Source: Pegoplata infirma
Lineage: Eukaryota; Arthropoda; Insecta; Diptera; Anthomyiidae
Direction of reading: 5' to 3'
DNA: 64,000 nucleotides
Assembly (NCBI GenBank): GCA_963921195.1
Contig: OY992540.1
Coordinates: 77,551,337 to 77,615,336 of the forward strand
Shown here: positions 54,422 through 64,000 of the stretch, piece by piece
Layout of the letters: the number at the start of each line of letters is the position of its first letter
Position numbering within the stretch: the first letter of the stretch is position 1
Program-made: the position numbers and the translations under genes
The notes under the pieces: generated by a model
Seen by the model: the letters and a program-made list of their open reading frames with translations, nothing else
What the model was told of the DNA's origin: nothing
The model's database searches: none

Positions 54422-55598
54422 CACTATGGCCGAAAAACCCCAAATCGAGGCAAAAACTATTTCCCGACAAGCTAGCCTCACCAAATTTGGTATGCTGGGT
54501 TCTACTGTCGAAATATTTGATTTGAGAAAAAATGGGCGGTCCACGCCCCCTTTTTATAGTGGCCCGCCCAAAAGGGGGATTTTCGAAAAAAATTAATGCT
54601 CACAAAACTTTATTTAATTAAAATCTTCCTTAATAATTTGAAGTGTCTGACCGAATATTCGGTAGGCAAAAAAGTACTATTCGGCTTCGGTCACATTTTT
54701 GGACGACTATGGCCGAATACCGAATAATTGTAAAAAAATTGTTGTCAATTGTTGAAAAACATATTCAAGTAGAAAAACACTTTTTTAGTAATAGTAATTT
54801 ATTAAAAATATTATTATTTTGAGGAAATTACGTTTTTTAATAATATTAAAAAAAAAAATTTTTTTGAGTGTACAATTTTTTTTGAGTGTATAATTTTTTT
54901 GGAGTGTATTTTTTTTTTTGTTTGAGAATAAAAAGTTTTTTGAATGAAAGAAACACTCTAAAATATTTTTGTAGCTTTCCACTAAGCTTAAAAGCGTTTT
55001 TAGTGTGTTTTTCAACACGGAATTTGCGAAAAAAAAACCATCCAAAATTCACGTTTTTGCTAATAACTCATTCGTTCGCACTCGTTCGCATACCATATTA
55101 ATATATAATATATATATAAAACCTGAGCTTTCTACGAAGATTTACATGTATAAAAATGATTTAACAATTGTTAACATTTTAAGTTATACTCCACGAAAGA
55201 CGATAAAACTATTCACAATTTCACAAAAAATTACCCCTAAAAAAACTCAAAATAACTACGAAATAAAATTTTGTTTCCAAATATGTTAAGAATTCGTAAA
55301 AATACTTACCTCGAGTATTAAAATTCATATTCACAACATTTTTTTTTACCAAAATATATTTAAAAAAAATATATATAGATTTATTAAAATTTGGTTGCTT
55401 TACAACTTGCAACACGTGTTATAAAAACTGTATACATTAGCAGCTGTTTACACATCGACAGTGTTGCCAACTATCATAACTTTTTTTAAATTTTTTCTTA
55501 CCAATATATTGGGAATTGAACACAATCAAAAAATTTTAAAAAATCTATACTTGAAAAATTGACTTTTTGCCGCCAAAATTGAAAATTCGTCCAAAGTG
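54422..55598. mobile_element. Transib-like element with 5-bp duplication
   Basis: Ends are CACTATGGCCGAAAAACCCC and (reverse complement) CACTTTGGACGAATTTTC. CAATG flanks both sides exactly (54417-54421 and 55599-55603), and intact foldback E has CCAATGGTGCG there once. A CACTATGG-type terminal heptamer with a 5-bp duplication is characteristic of Transib, the group related to the RAG1 recombinase. The interior is a scrap of the TTCGGCC hAT family (54641-54830) and AT-rich DNA. No transposase is visible. Confidence 0.65.
54641..54830. mobile_element. TTCGGCC hAT family, left end only
   Basis: AGTGTCTGACCGAATATTCG, TACTATTCGGCTTCGGTCAC and ATGGCCGAATACCGAATAAT match the left part of 43993-44304. 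The right terminus is absent. It lies inside the Transib-like element. Confidence 0.6.
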
Positions 55599-56274
55599 CA
55601 ATGGTGCGTTATAGAGAGGTAATTTATAAGACCGACCCCCATTAATTTTTTAGTTTTAACATTTTTTTGGAACAAACTAATACCCTATCTCCAATTTCTA
55701 AGGGGCTTCCACACAAAACGACATTTTTTAAAATTTGCTCCAACCGCTCTAACTGCCCTAATAGTGCCCTTAGAGCAACAAAATGTATGACCGACCCACA
55801 ATATTTTTTAGTCCAAACATTTTCTCTGAACACACCTACCCTCTATCTTTAACTGTTAAGGCGGTCCCCATTCAATTTTTTTTATTTTGTATAATATTTT
55901 TTTATTTAATCAGCTTCTACCGGTTCAATGGTGCGTCCTAGAGAGGTCATTAGTAAAACCGACCCCAATGTATTTTTACCCTACAACATTTTTTAAAACA
56001 TACCTACGCCCTATCTCCACTCCCTAAGTAGGCTTCCATTCAAAATTACATTTTAATAAAATTTGCTCCAACTCTTATTTGTATGGGAGTCTACTTAGGG
56101 AGTGGAGATAGGGCGTAGGTATGTTTTAAAAAAATGTTGTAGGGTAAATTTGTAGAATCGATAGAAGTTTTACACAAAAAAATTTCAAAAAAATCGAAGA
56201 GTACAAACATTTTCAAAAATGAGATTTAAATTTTAAAACTTAAAAATCGCATGCTAGAGCGCTTTTAAGAATTT

Positions 56275-57006
56275 CCCAGCAAAACTTAGATTACCAAATA
56301 AGGTATAAAATAAGGTATAGTATCTCTTATTTTATACATTGCAGCATTGATGATTTTAACAGGCGATGAGACTCAAAGTAATGCATCCACATTATCACAA
56401 AGAATACCAGTAAGGTATAAAATAAGTCATAAATTTATAACGAAGAATACGAGTAAGGTGTAAAATATATGATATTTTATAGGTCACGAGAAATGAAATA
56501 ATAAAGCATACCAGAAGATAATATATAAGGTGTTACGAGTAGTGAAAAAGTAATTTTGTATTAAATTTACTCACGTGATTGTAAGTGAGTGTAAGTCGAT
56601 AAAATATGCTCGTGAGTGTGTGTCGTTAGAAATTTCCTATCGTGAGCCTATCTCTAGTTTAAACTTATGAATTTTTTTAAAAATAATTATTTTTTATGTT
56701 ATTGTAATGCATTATGCATCCAATTATAAATAATGCATTATTTCAAACTTTCAAATAATACATAATGTAACCAAATATAAGTCATCCATGATTTAATGTT
56801 TAGAAATAATAAATATGAAATAAATTTTTTTCAATAATCATGCATTACGTAGCAAATTATTAGTAATGCATTATTTTTCACTTGAAAATAATACGTTGTG
56901 GAACAAATGTTTGGTAAGACATCATAAAATAATGCTACAAATAAGGCATATACATTACCTGGTAATGTGTTATATAATCACTACCCATTACCAAAGTTTT
57001 GCTGGG
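56275..57006. mobile_element. MITE with CCCAGCAAAACTT ends
   Basis: Ends are CCCAGCAAAACTTAGATTAC and (reverse complement) CCCAGCAAAACTTTGGTAAT. They are flanked by T runs, consistent with a short TT(T) duplication in the T6 tract of foldback E. Words AATGCATTATG/CATAATGCATT occur in both orientations. A scrap of the GTGAGT hAT family (about 56560-56657, ending GAGCCTATCTCTAG) lies within. Confidence 0.65.
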
Positions 57007-57206
57007 TTTTTGGGATTTTTTTTTTTAAAAGTACGTAAAAAAGCAAAAATTTTGAATAAAAAAAATTTGAAATTTGGACCATTATTGAAGAAGTTATGAG
57101 TAAAAGAAGTTTGAGTAAAGGAACAAACTACCAATTTTTAAAAATTCGATATCTTTTGAACGGGTCATAAAAAAAATCTGAAAATTTACCACGAAGGAGT
57201 TTATTT

Positions 57207-57583
57207 CTTAAAATCATTACAAAATGTTGTGTCATCTTTCAGTCTTAATAAATATAATTCGAAAACACAGACAATCCCTTAACAAATAATAAAAACATTT
57301 ATTAAAAGGCGCGTTTACACCAAATGCATACAAATTGCAACATAATTAGGCGGCATAAAAAAAAATTAACAAACAATGCATTAATGCATTTTATAACTTT
57401 TGCAATATGCACTGGAATTTATTTCAATATTTGTGGGTAAGAAAAAACGTAAAATTAAGGGTATTCACGATGAATATTTTTTGTTGAAAAAGAGAGTGTA
57501 AAATTTGACTTACAAATTTTTTTTTTTTTACGATCGGACAATTTTCGTAGGTGTTATAGTGTTTCAAAGAAAGAGGATATATG
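57207..57583. other. Unassigned DNA
   Basis: Nothing recognised except AAAGGCGCGTTTACACCAAA (57315-57334), which partly resembles AAAGGTGCGTTTACACACAG at 58730. Confidence 0.3.
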
Positions 57584-58422
57584 CAGGGTTGCCAGAATTG
57601 TTGGGTACAAAATCGTCAAAAATGTACGATTTTTATAAAAAAAAATCGTCAAAATCGTCATCCCATTTGCAAAAATCCTCAAAAAATCGTCAAAATAAAA
57701 AAGGTATATTTATCCTCGATTAAAGAGTAATTCTAAGACATTCAAGCGATGTCCGCCCGTCTGTTGAAGGCATGATGCAGTCCAATTCCAAAAGAGCTAA
57801 ATCCATACAGTTTGGCAGAAATATATCTTACGGCCATTGGATGATTCAGTTCGTAAATTGGCAAAATCAGATCAAGAACAAAGTTCCCTCTATTAAAACT
57901 AAACCTGCGTCCGATTTTTTTTTTTACTTTTTTTTGTTATATTTTTAAGCATATGAAATAGTTTTATGAAAGAAAAGGTTATGCAGTTGGGTCAAGTTAA
58001 TTGGAAAATGTTTTTTTTTTCTGTTTACCCTTTTTAGTGGACACTTCTATAAAAAAATAATAATGATAAAATTGCATAAATATCATAATAAATCAAAGAA
58101 AGGTCCTCCACCAAAAAACTCCCTATAATTTTTTTACATTTTGGAGGGAAACAGAGAATGTAACACTCTCACTTGTTTCTTTTGTCCCTTTTTATACAAA
58201 AATATTGGTGGATAGTTTTTTTTTAACTAACAATAAGCAAAAAATATTCATTGAATATTAAAGTTCTATTAAAAAATTTTTAAAAAGTAGACAAAATTGT
58301 CAGGTTTTTGTTATTTTTAAAAATCGTCATTTTTTGGGCAAAAATCGTCAAATCGTCATTTTGCTATTTTGGGGAGTAAAAATCGTCAAAATGCAGAGAA
58401 ATCGTCAAATCTGGCAACAGTG
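57584..58422. mobile_element. hAT-type MITE with AAATCGTCA subterminal repeats
   Basis: GATATATG flanks both sides exactly (57576-57583 and 58423-58430). Ends are CAGGGTTGCCAGAATTG and (reverse complement) CACTGTTGCCAGATTTG. AAATCGTCA occurs about nine times: at least four at the left (57612-57695) and five at the right (58320-58408). A mini-me copy occupies the middle. Confidence 0.9.
57690..58180 (+). mobile_element. mini-me copy inside a hAT MITE
   Basis: GGTATATTTATCCTCGAT, AATTCTAAGACATTCAAGCG, GTCCGCCCGTCTG and GGCATGATGCAGTCC are present, ending ATTTTGGAGGGAAACAGAGA then TGTAACACTCTCACTTGTTT. It is degenerate relative to 30108-30790. Confidence 0.6.
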
Positions 58423-58430
58423 GATATATG

Positions 58431-59390
58431 GAAATTTATATACACGGCTACTTGAATGTGTATCAGCCATAGGGGTGAAACGAATAAGTTTCGCACATGT
58501 GTATGTATTAGTGACGGCACGCGCGTGTAACTTTTGACGTTTCATACAAAACGTAAACAAACAACGAAAATACAGATGCAAAAGCTCACACGTACAGGCA
58601 CACGTATTCTAGGCAGAGAAGTAAATTTAGTAGTATTTTGTATGCGTCCATATTGAAGTAAAAAACACTGTATTTCTCCCTGCCCTGGGCTGTTGCTTTT
58701 AAAAAAATAAAAAAATTTCGTAATTTTTAAAGGTGCGTTTACACACAGACACAACACCAGTCACTATTACTGGAGCTACTTGGGATTTCTGGTTGTTAAA
58801 TTACATGCCAATGACTTTTGATTGTTTTATTTATTTGCTCGATTCGCAGTTTAAATAAGAAAAAATTAACACACAATTATTATTATTTTCATTTTATGGT
58901 TAAAATACGGTAGCGCGATAAGATTTTGTCATTTATTGCTTTTGTTAAAAAAAATCCAATACGCATGCGCAACTGCTGGCTGTTTGATCGTATTGAAAGT
59001 AGTAGTCATTTCAGTCAATTGTACTTCGATAGAGACTCAAAGAAAAAAAAAATATCTTTGGATGAATGTGTTTATTTGCATATATTAAAACTTCATTTCA
59101 ATTTAATTTGATATTTGCATAAACGTGATATATTTGCATGATTATATTTTTTGTGTTTAAACAAAAATTTTATTGTCTAGGAATTTTAGTATTTCTTTTT
59201 TCTTTTGAAAACATAAGACATTATTAATAGATAAATTTTGATATTATCTTTAAACCTCTTTTTGATAGAGTTTTTAAGAAATTTATTTTCTTCTCAGGTC
59301 CTAAGAATTCTTTTATATGGAAAAACCAAATATTTTTCGCTCTAAAAGAGGGGGAAGAGATATGAAACGGTTTTATCATCTACTTCCTGT
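58431..59390. other. Largely single-copy DNA
   Basis: GACGGCACGCGCGTGTAAC and ACGTACAGGCACACGTATTC (58512-58605) give the area a less AT-biased composition. No coding exon or RNA gene is supported. Confidence 0.35.
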
Positions 59391-59393
59391 AAT

Positions 59394-60295
59394 ATAGAGA
59401 TTTTCATTAATATAATGAAATATTTCATCAACACAGATTAGTCAAGGTTTATTATGTCATCAAAATTGTCTCCATTGTTCTAAGAAATGTTTTTAATAAA
59501 TAATAAACCATTTCATTAAAATTTATGTAAAATTTCATAAATGTGAAGAAACGTTTCATCAGTTCTAGTGACATTATAATCAGCTCTGTTTTTGTTCGCA
59601 CTACTTCATCATATTGATGATAGAATAAATTTTACTATTAAAAACTGACATCGTCTTATTGGCGCCCACCGTGGGGCCTCGATCGAAAGATGCCTTTGAG
59701 TTTGATGAGAAGAATGATTTTATTTTTTCAATTTAATTTTTTTCATCACCTCCAAATACCGGTCAAGGCGCCATAAAGTATATATTATGTATATTGAAAA
59801 TCGATCGAATTTAATTGGCGCCCAACGTCGGGTTCAATTGAATCTGTGTTTTTGAGCTTAATGATTTTCTTTTTTATGACACCTTCAAAATTCGGTCTAG
59901 GACCCCATGAAGTATAATTCATAATCCCCGATCGATTTAAAGAAAATCCAAAAGATGCGCGTCTTTCTGTATGTTGAAAATACACTAACTTTTAAAAGAC
60001 AACTGAATTTTATCATGAAGTTTTTCGTTCAAATTTATTTTAAATTTCATAAATGTGAAGAAGCGCTTCATCAATTCTACTGACATCATCAATTTTGTTT
60101 TTGTTGGCACCACTTCATCATTTTGACTACAGAATGAGTTTTACTATCAAAGGTTCACATTATCTAATTGGCGCCCAACTTAGGGCCTCAATCTTAAGAC
60201 TTGTGCCTTTGAGTTTGACGAGAACAATAGTTTTATTTTTTAATTTTCTTTCTGAAGACACCCCAAAATATCAGTCAAGGACCCCATAAAGTATA
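59394..60295 (+). repeat. LTR-end/tRNA-Lys primer-binding-site fragments, group 2 left part
   Basis: TGGCGCCCA starts at 59660, 59816 and 60169, each followed by a GTGGGG-like or diverged continuation. Shared upstream text includes CGCACTACTTCATCATATTG and TTTTACTATCAAA; shared downstream text includes CTTTGAGTTTGATGAGAA. Each fragment resembles the end of an LTR plus primer-binding site and leader, mixed with mini-me sequence (AGGACCCCATAAAGTATA). No gag or pol. Confidence 0.6.
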
Positions 60296-61922
60296 TGGGG
60301 CATTCCATGTCAAATCAGACACTTTGAATAATTTTTTTTTAGATTTTCCCAATTTGTTGACTAGTACCCTTCGAAAACTCCTTCGTGGTAAATTTTCAGA
60401 TTTTTTTGATGACCCGTTCAAAAGTTATCGAATTTTTTAAAATTTGTAGTTTGTTCCTTTACTCAAACTTTTTTTACTCATAACTTCTTCAATAATGGTC
60501 TAAATTGCATTTTTTTTTTTGCTCAAAATTTTTGTTTTTTACGTTCTTTTTTAAAAAAAGTGCTCCAGTATGCGATTTTTAAGTTTAAAAATTTAAATCT
60601 CATTTTTGAAAATGTTTGTACTCTTCGATTTTTTTTGAAATTTTTTTGTGTTAAACTTCTATCGATTCTACAAATTTTTTGCCGGGAGGATCGTGGAATA
60701 ATGAGTATTACTATTTTTTTTTAATTTTTTGAAAAATTTTTATTGTAATTTTCCAATCTTAAAATCATTTCTATTGCTCCAATGATGCGTCATAGAGGGG
60801 TCATTTCCAAGACCAAACCCCATTAATTTTTACGTCTAAACATTTCTTCGGAACAAACTAATTCCCTATCTCCTATTTCTAAGGGGGCTCAAACACAAAA
60901 CGACATTTTTTAAAATTTGCTCCAACCGCTCTAACTGCCCTAATTGTAATTTTGTTTTATTAAATCAGCTTCTACCGGTCCAATAGTGCGTCCGAGAGGG
61001 GTCATTAGTGAGACCGACCCCCATTTATTTTTACCCTCCATCATTTTTGTAAAACATACCTACGCCCTATCTCCACTCCCTAAGTGGGCTTCCATGCAAA
61101 AGCTGATTAAATAAAAAAAATTATAAAAAAAAAAATTATGGGGACCGCCTTAAGAGTTAAAGATAGAGGGTAGGTGCGTTCAGAGAAAATGTTTGGACTA
61201 AAAAAATATTGTGGGTCGGTCATAAATTTTGTTGCTCTAAGGGCACTATTAGGGCAGTTTGAGCGGTTGGAGCAAATTTTAACTAATGTTTTGTGTGGGA
61301 GCCCTCTTAGAAATTGGAGATAGGGTATTAGTTTGTTCCAAAGAAATGTTTAGACGTAAAAATTAATGGGGGTCGGTCTTGGAAATGACCCCTCTATGAC
61401 TCACCATTGGAGCAGTAGAAATGATTTTAAGATTGGAAAAATACAATAAATTTTTTTCAAAAAATTTTAAGAACTAGTAATAATTGTTATCCCATGATCC
61501 TACTGGGCAAAAAATTTGTAGAATTGATAAAAGTTTTATACAAAAAAATTTCAAAAAAAATCGAAGAGTACAAACATTTTCAAAAATGAGATTTAAATTT
61601 TAAAACTTAAAAATCGCATACTAGAGCGCTTTTAAGAATTTTTTGGGATTTTTGTTTTAAAAGTACATAAAAAAACAAAAATTTTGAAAAAAAAAAAAAT
61701 TTGTAATTTGGACCTTTATTGAAGATGTTATAAGTAAAACAAGTTTGAGTAAAGGATCAAACTACCAATTTTTAAAAATTCTATATATTTTGAACGGGTC
61801 ATCAAAAAAAATCTGAAAATTTACCACGAAGGAGTTTTCGAAGGGTACTCAAAACTGTAAACAAATTGGGAAAATCTAAAAAAAATTTTTTCGAAGTGTC
61901 CGATTTGACATGGAATGCCCCA
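60296..61922. mobile_element. Foldback family E, copy 6 (most complete)
   Basis: Ends are TGGGGCATTCCATGTCAAAT and (reverse complement) TGGGGCATTCCATGTCAAAT; TATA-rich sequence flanks both. Arms of about 650-800 bp contain, in order, CTTCGAAAACTCCTTCGTGG, TGACCCGTTCAAAAG, TTTGTACTCTTCGATTTTTT, CTATCGATTCTACAAATTTT, GCGTCATAGAGGGGTCATTT and GCTCCAACCGCTCTAACTGC, with complements in reverse order on the right. A single ACCGGTCC module (60970-61098) occupies the centre. No ORF has coding character. Confidence 0.85.
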
Positions 61923-62790
61923 TATACTTTATGGGATCCTAGACCAATATTTTAAGGTGTTAAAAACGGAATGGCAAACTTATATATACCCTCTATCACT
62001 AGAGTGGAGGGTAAAAAAACAAAACAAATCATTTATTAAAATTTATGTAAAACTTCATAAATGAAAGGAAATGCTTCATCAGTTCTAATGGCATTGTCAT
62101 AAATTTTGTTTTTATTCGCACTACTTCAGCATATTGATAATAAAATACTTTTTACTATCAAACGCCTCACATCATATTGGCGCCCAACGTGGGGCCTCGA
62201 TCGAAAGACCTGTGCCTTTGAGTTTAATAAGAAGAATTGTTTTATTTTCCAATTTCCTTTTTGATGATACCTCAAAATATCGGTCAAGGCCCCATAAAGC
62301 ATATATTATATTGATAATGAGTGTCCGACCGAATATTCGGCTCTGGCTTCGGCTTCGACCAAAAAGCACTATTCGGCAACTATTCGACTACGGCCATATT
62401 TTTAGCTGAATATGGCCGAATACCGAATAATTGTATAAAATTTGTAGACACTAAAAACATTTAAAAACACATTAGTAAGCCAAAAAATATTTTACCAAGT
62501 GTTTTTGCGGCTAAAACAAAATTTTAGACTAAAAAAAACTCTCCGCTATAAAAAAAAGTCTCACATCGTCTTATTGGCGCCCACCATGGGGCCTCAATCT
62601 AAAGACTTGTTTCTTTGAGTTTGATGAGAATTATAGTTTTATTTTTGAATTTCCTTTCTGATGACAGCCCAAAATATAGGTCAAGGACCCTATTAAGTAT
62701 ATGTTATGTTATTAATCTACAAACTATTTTAATTGGCGCCTAACTTGGGGGTCAGTTGAAACATGTCTGTTTTTGAGTTTAGTGAGAACA
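61923..62790 (+). repeat. LTR-end/tRNA-Lys primer-binding-site fragments, group 2 right part, with hAT scrap
   Basis: TGGCGCCCAACGTGGGGCC at 62178 is exact to the tRNA-Lys complement over 18 bases, and variants start at 62575 and 62734. Upstream TTTTTACTATCAAACGCCTC and downstream AGACCTGTGCCTTTGAGTTT match the group-2 left part. A left end of the TTCGGCC hAT family (GTGTCCGACCGAATATTCGG, from 62321) is inserted between the first and second sites. A mini-me terminus (CCCTCTATCACTAGAGTGGA) lies at 61990-62009. Confidence 0.6.
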
Positions 62791-63705
62791 ACGCTACTAA
62801 ACATTTAAAATGCAACTAGGACGCGACCTTACACACTTGATTACAATAGTTCTGCTGGTCAAAAATCCGGTCTCCAAACTTTTCTATCACATCTAGTTTT
62901 TGAGAAAATTGAGGTCAAAGTTAAAAAAAATCGCCGTTTTGGGCATTTTTGGAAACTCATAGCGGATGAACCCGATGTGATGCCGACTTCAAAATGAGTG
63001 GAGGGTAAAGCTTAAACATTACCCTTCAAGATGCAAAACTCCGTTGGTCAGTCGCCTTAACCCTTTGGATAACCATTGTCTTTCAATGATGTATTATTCG
63101 CTAGTATCAAAATGAACGTGTTTGGGGGAAAATACCTTATTAAAAGACAATTGGTGCTCCAACGGTTAAAGCGACTGATCAAAGGAGTTAAACATCTTAA
63201 AGAACTATGTTTGAGCTTAACCTTTGACTTATTTTTAAGTCGTCATCACAACGGGTTCATCCGCTATGAGTTGTCAAATATGTCTGAAAACGCGATTTTT
63301 TTGTATTTGAAATTTCTCAAAAACCTGATGTAATGAAAAAGTTTGGAAATCGGATTTGTGACCAGGAATATAATTGTAATCATGTGTACAACGTGGCGTT
63401 CGAGAATCATACATTTTTTTTTTTTCATATGATTTGTAGCTGAAAATATCTTTTTTTTGGGAATAAGGCAACATTGAGAGACAATTGATGCCCTAAGGGC
63501 GACCGACGAAATGGGTTCAGCATTAATAAGAGCAATGCTTAAGCTTTACCCGCGACTAATTTTCAAGTCGCTATCACGTCGGGTAAGTCCGCTATGAGTT
63601 GTCAAGTTGTCAAAAGTGCTCAAAACTGCGATTTTTTTTAACTTTGACCTCAATTTTCTTAAAAACCTGATGTTTTGGAAAAGTTTGGAGATCAAATTTG
63701 TGATC
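62791..63705. repeat. Interspersed repeat J, copy 2
   Basis: It shares ACGCGACCTTA, AATTGAGGTCAAAGTTAAAA, GGTCAGTCGC and GATGTAATGAAAAAGTTT with 8641-8955/11502-11740. It is partly inverted on itself: GTTGTCAAATATGTCTGAAA and GATGAACCCGATGTGA against TCACAACGGGTTCATCCGC. The ORF 63076-63333 has no recognisable domain. Confidence 0.5.
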
Positions 63706-63709
63706 ACTA

Positions 63710-63968
63710 CACCCAAAAAAAAACGTGGGTATTCATTACTAAAAATTTAACTAAAGTACTAATTTTTTAGTCCAAAATGATCTAGTGCAGGCGTTGGTGA
63801 TCAATACTAAAATTTTTTACTAATATTATTCAAAACCAGTTAAAATTACTAATTTTAGTACTTTGAAGATACTAAAAAACTACTGTACTACTGGTAATTA
63901 GTAACTTATTAGTAGATTTAAGTACAAAATCACTTACTAAACTTTTTACTGTAGAATTATTTTGAGTG
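63710..63968. mobile_element. Palindromic MITE with CACCCAAAA/CACTCAAAATAA ends and ACTAA words
   Basis: Left end CACCCAAAAAAAAACGTGGG, right end (reverse complement) CACTCAAAATAATTCTACAG, with TA flanking both sides. TACTAAAAATTTAACTAAAG and TTTAGTACTTTGAAGATACT words run in both orientations. Same architecture as 2883, 3365 and 32422 but with yet another repeated word. Confidence 0.6.
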
Positions 63969-64000
63969 TAGGACAATTGAAATTGACTGTATGAGGTGTC

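Larger units (their letters stand above)
53565..57200. mobile_element. Foldback family E, copy 5, carrying three nested elements
   Basis: E segments are 53565-53820, 54166-54421, 55599-56274 and 57007-57200. They read in order: left arm from TGGGGCATGCCATGTCAAAT, hairpin turn, then right arm to CCACGAAGGAGTTT, where it breaks off. The three gaps are a GATC-word MITE, a Transib-like element and a CCCAGC MITE. Because intact E sequence is known from other copies, each insertion point is defined. ORFs 53511-53699, 55642-55852 and 56866-57099 are in E or its junctions. Confidence 0.75.

Noticed and set aside
63076..63333. 85-codon ORF with leucine/lysine-rich helix-like segments
   Set aside because: Part of repeat J, no homologue recognised, and copy 1 lacks the frame.

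Overview
This window looks like non-coding nuclear DNA of a fly (Diptera, possibly a calyptrate such as a blowfly or muscid). It is very AT-rich, has no convincing host exon, and is built mostly of nested transposable-element remains. The fly assignment rests on many copies of a repeat beginning TATACCCTCCAC, followed by a (TA)n tract, a core like GATCGATTCTAAGACATTC, then (GTCY)n. That layout matches the 'mini-me' elements described from Diptera. A second repeat starting ACAAGTAAGAAA..TATAGTCGGTCAAGACCGAC is, from memory, typical of calyptrate flies.

The only substantial coding sequences are two 5'-truncated non-LTR retrotransposons, both on the minus strand. The one at 36869-38559 has reverse-transcriptase end, RNase H and zinc knuckle, an open reading frame and an 11-bp target-site duplication. 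The one at 41147-42833 is a reverse transcriptase broken by a small frameshifting deletion. Decayed RNase H pieces lie near 15244-15475 and 15839-15920. A tRNA-derived SINE lies at 14461-14642 on the minus strand.

Layout. 0-9 kb: the end of a hAT element, foldback arms and mini-me copies with nested palindromic MITEs. 9-11.5 kb: a 2.5-kb hAT-type element with GTGAGT-type repeats and a nested relative. 13-14.7 kb: a 15-bp minisatellite, a mini-me copy, a MITE and the SINE. 15-18.3 kb: fragments with tRNA-Lys primer-binding sites, six of them in a tandem array. 18.3-20 kb: mostly unique sequence. 20-31 kb: foldback, mini-me and MITE copies plus minisatellites. 31-36 kb: palindromic MITEs and a 35-36-bp minisatellite. 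36-43 kb: the two retrotransposons, a second foldback family and mini-me. 43.5 kb: a motif resembling a recursive splice site on the plus strand. 44-50 kb: nested hAT elements with 8-bp duplications. 50-58.5 kb: Tc1/mariner-like foldbacks, a Transib-like element and another hAT. 59-64 kb: a second group of tRNA-Lys primer-binding-site fragments around the most complete foldback copy.

The absence of host exons together with the juxtaposed CAG|GTGAGT motif suggests, as inference only, that the window lies in a very long intron of a plus-strand gene. Terminal repeats and target duplications were read by eye. Superfamily names rest on terminal motif plus duplication length, because none of the DNA transposons carries a transposase I can recognise.
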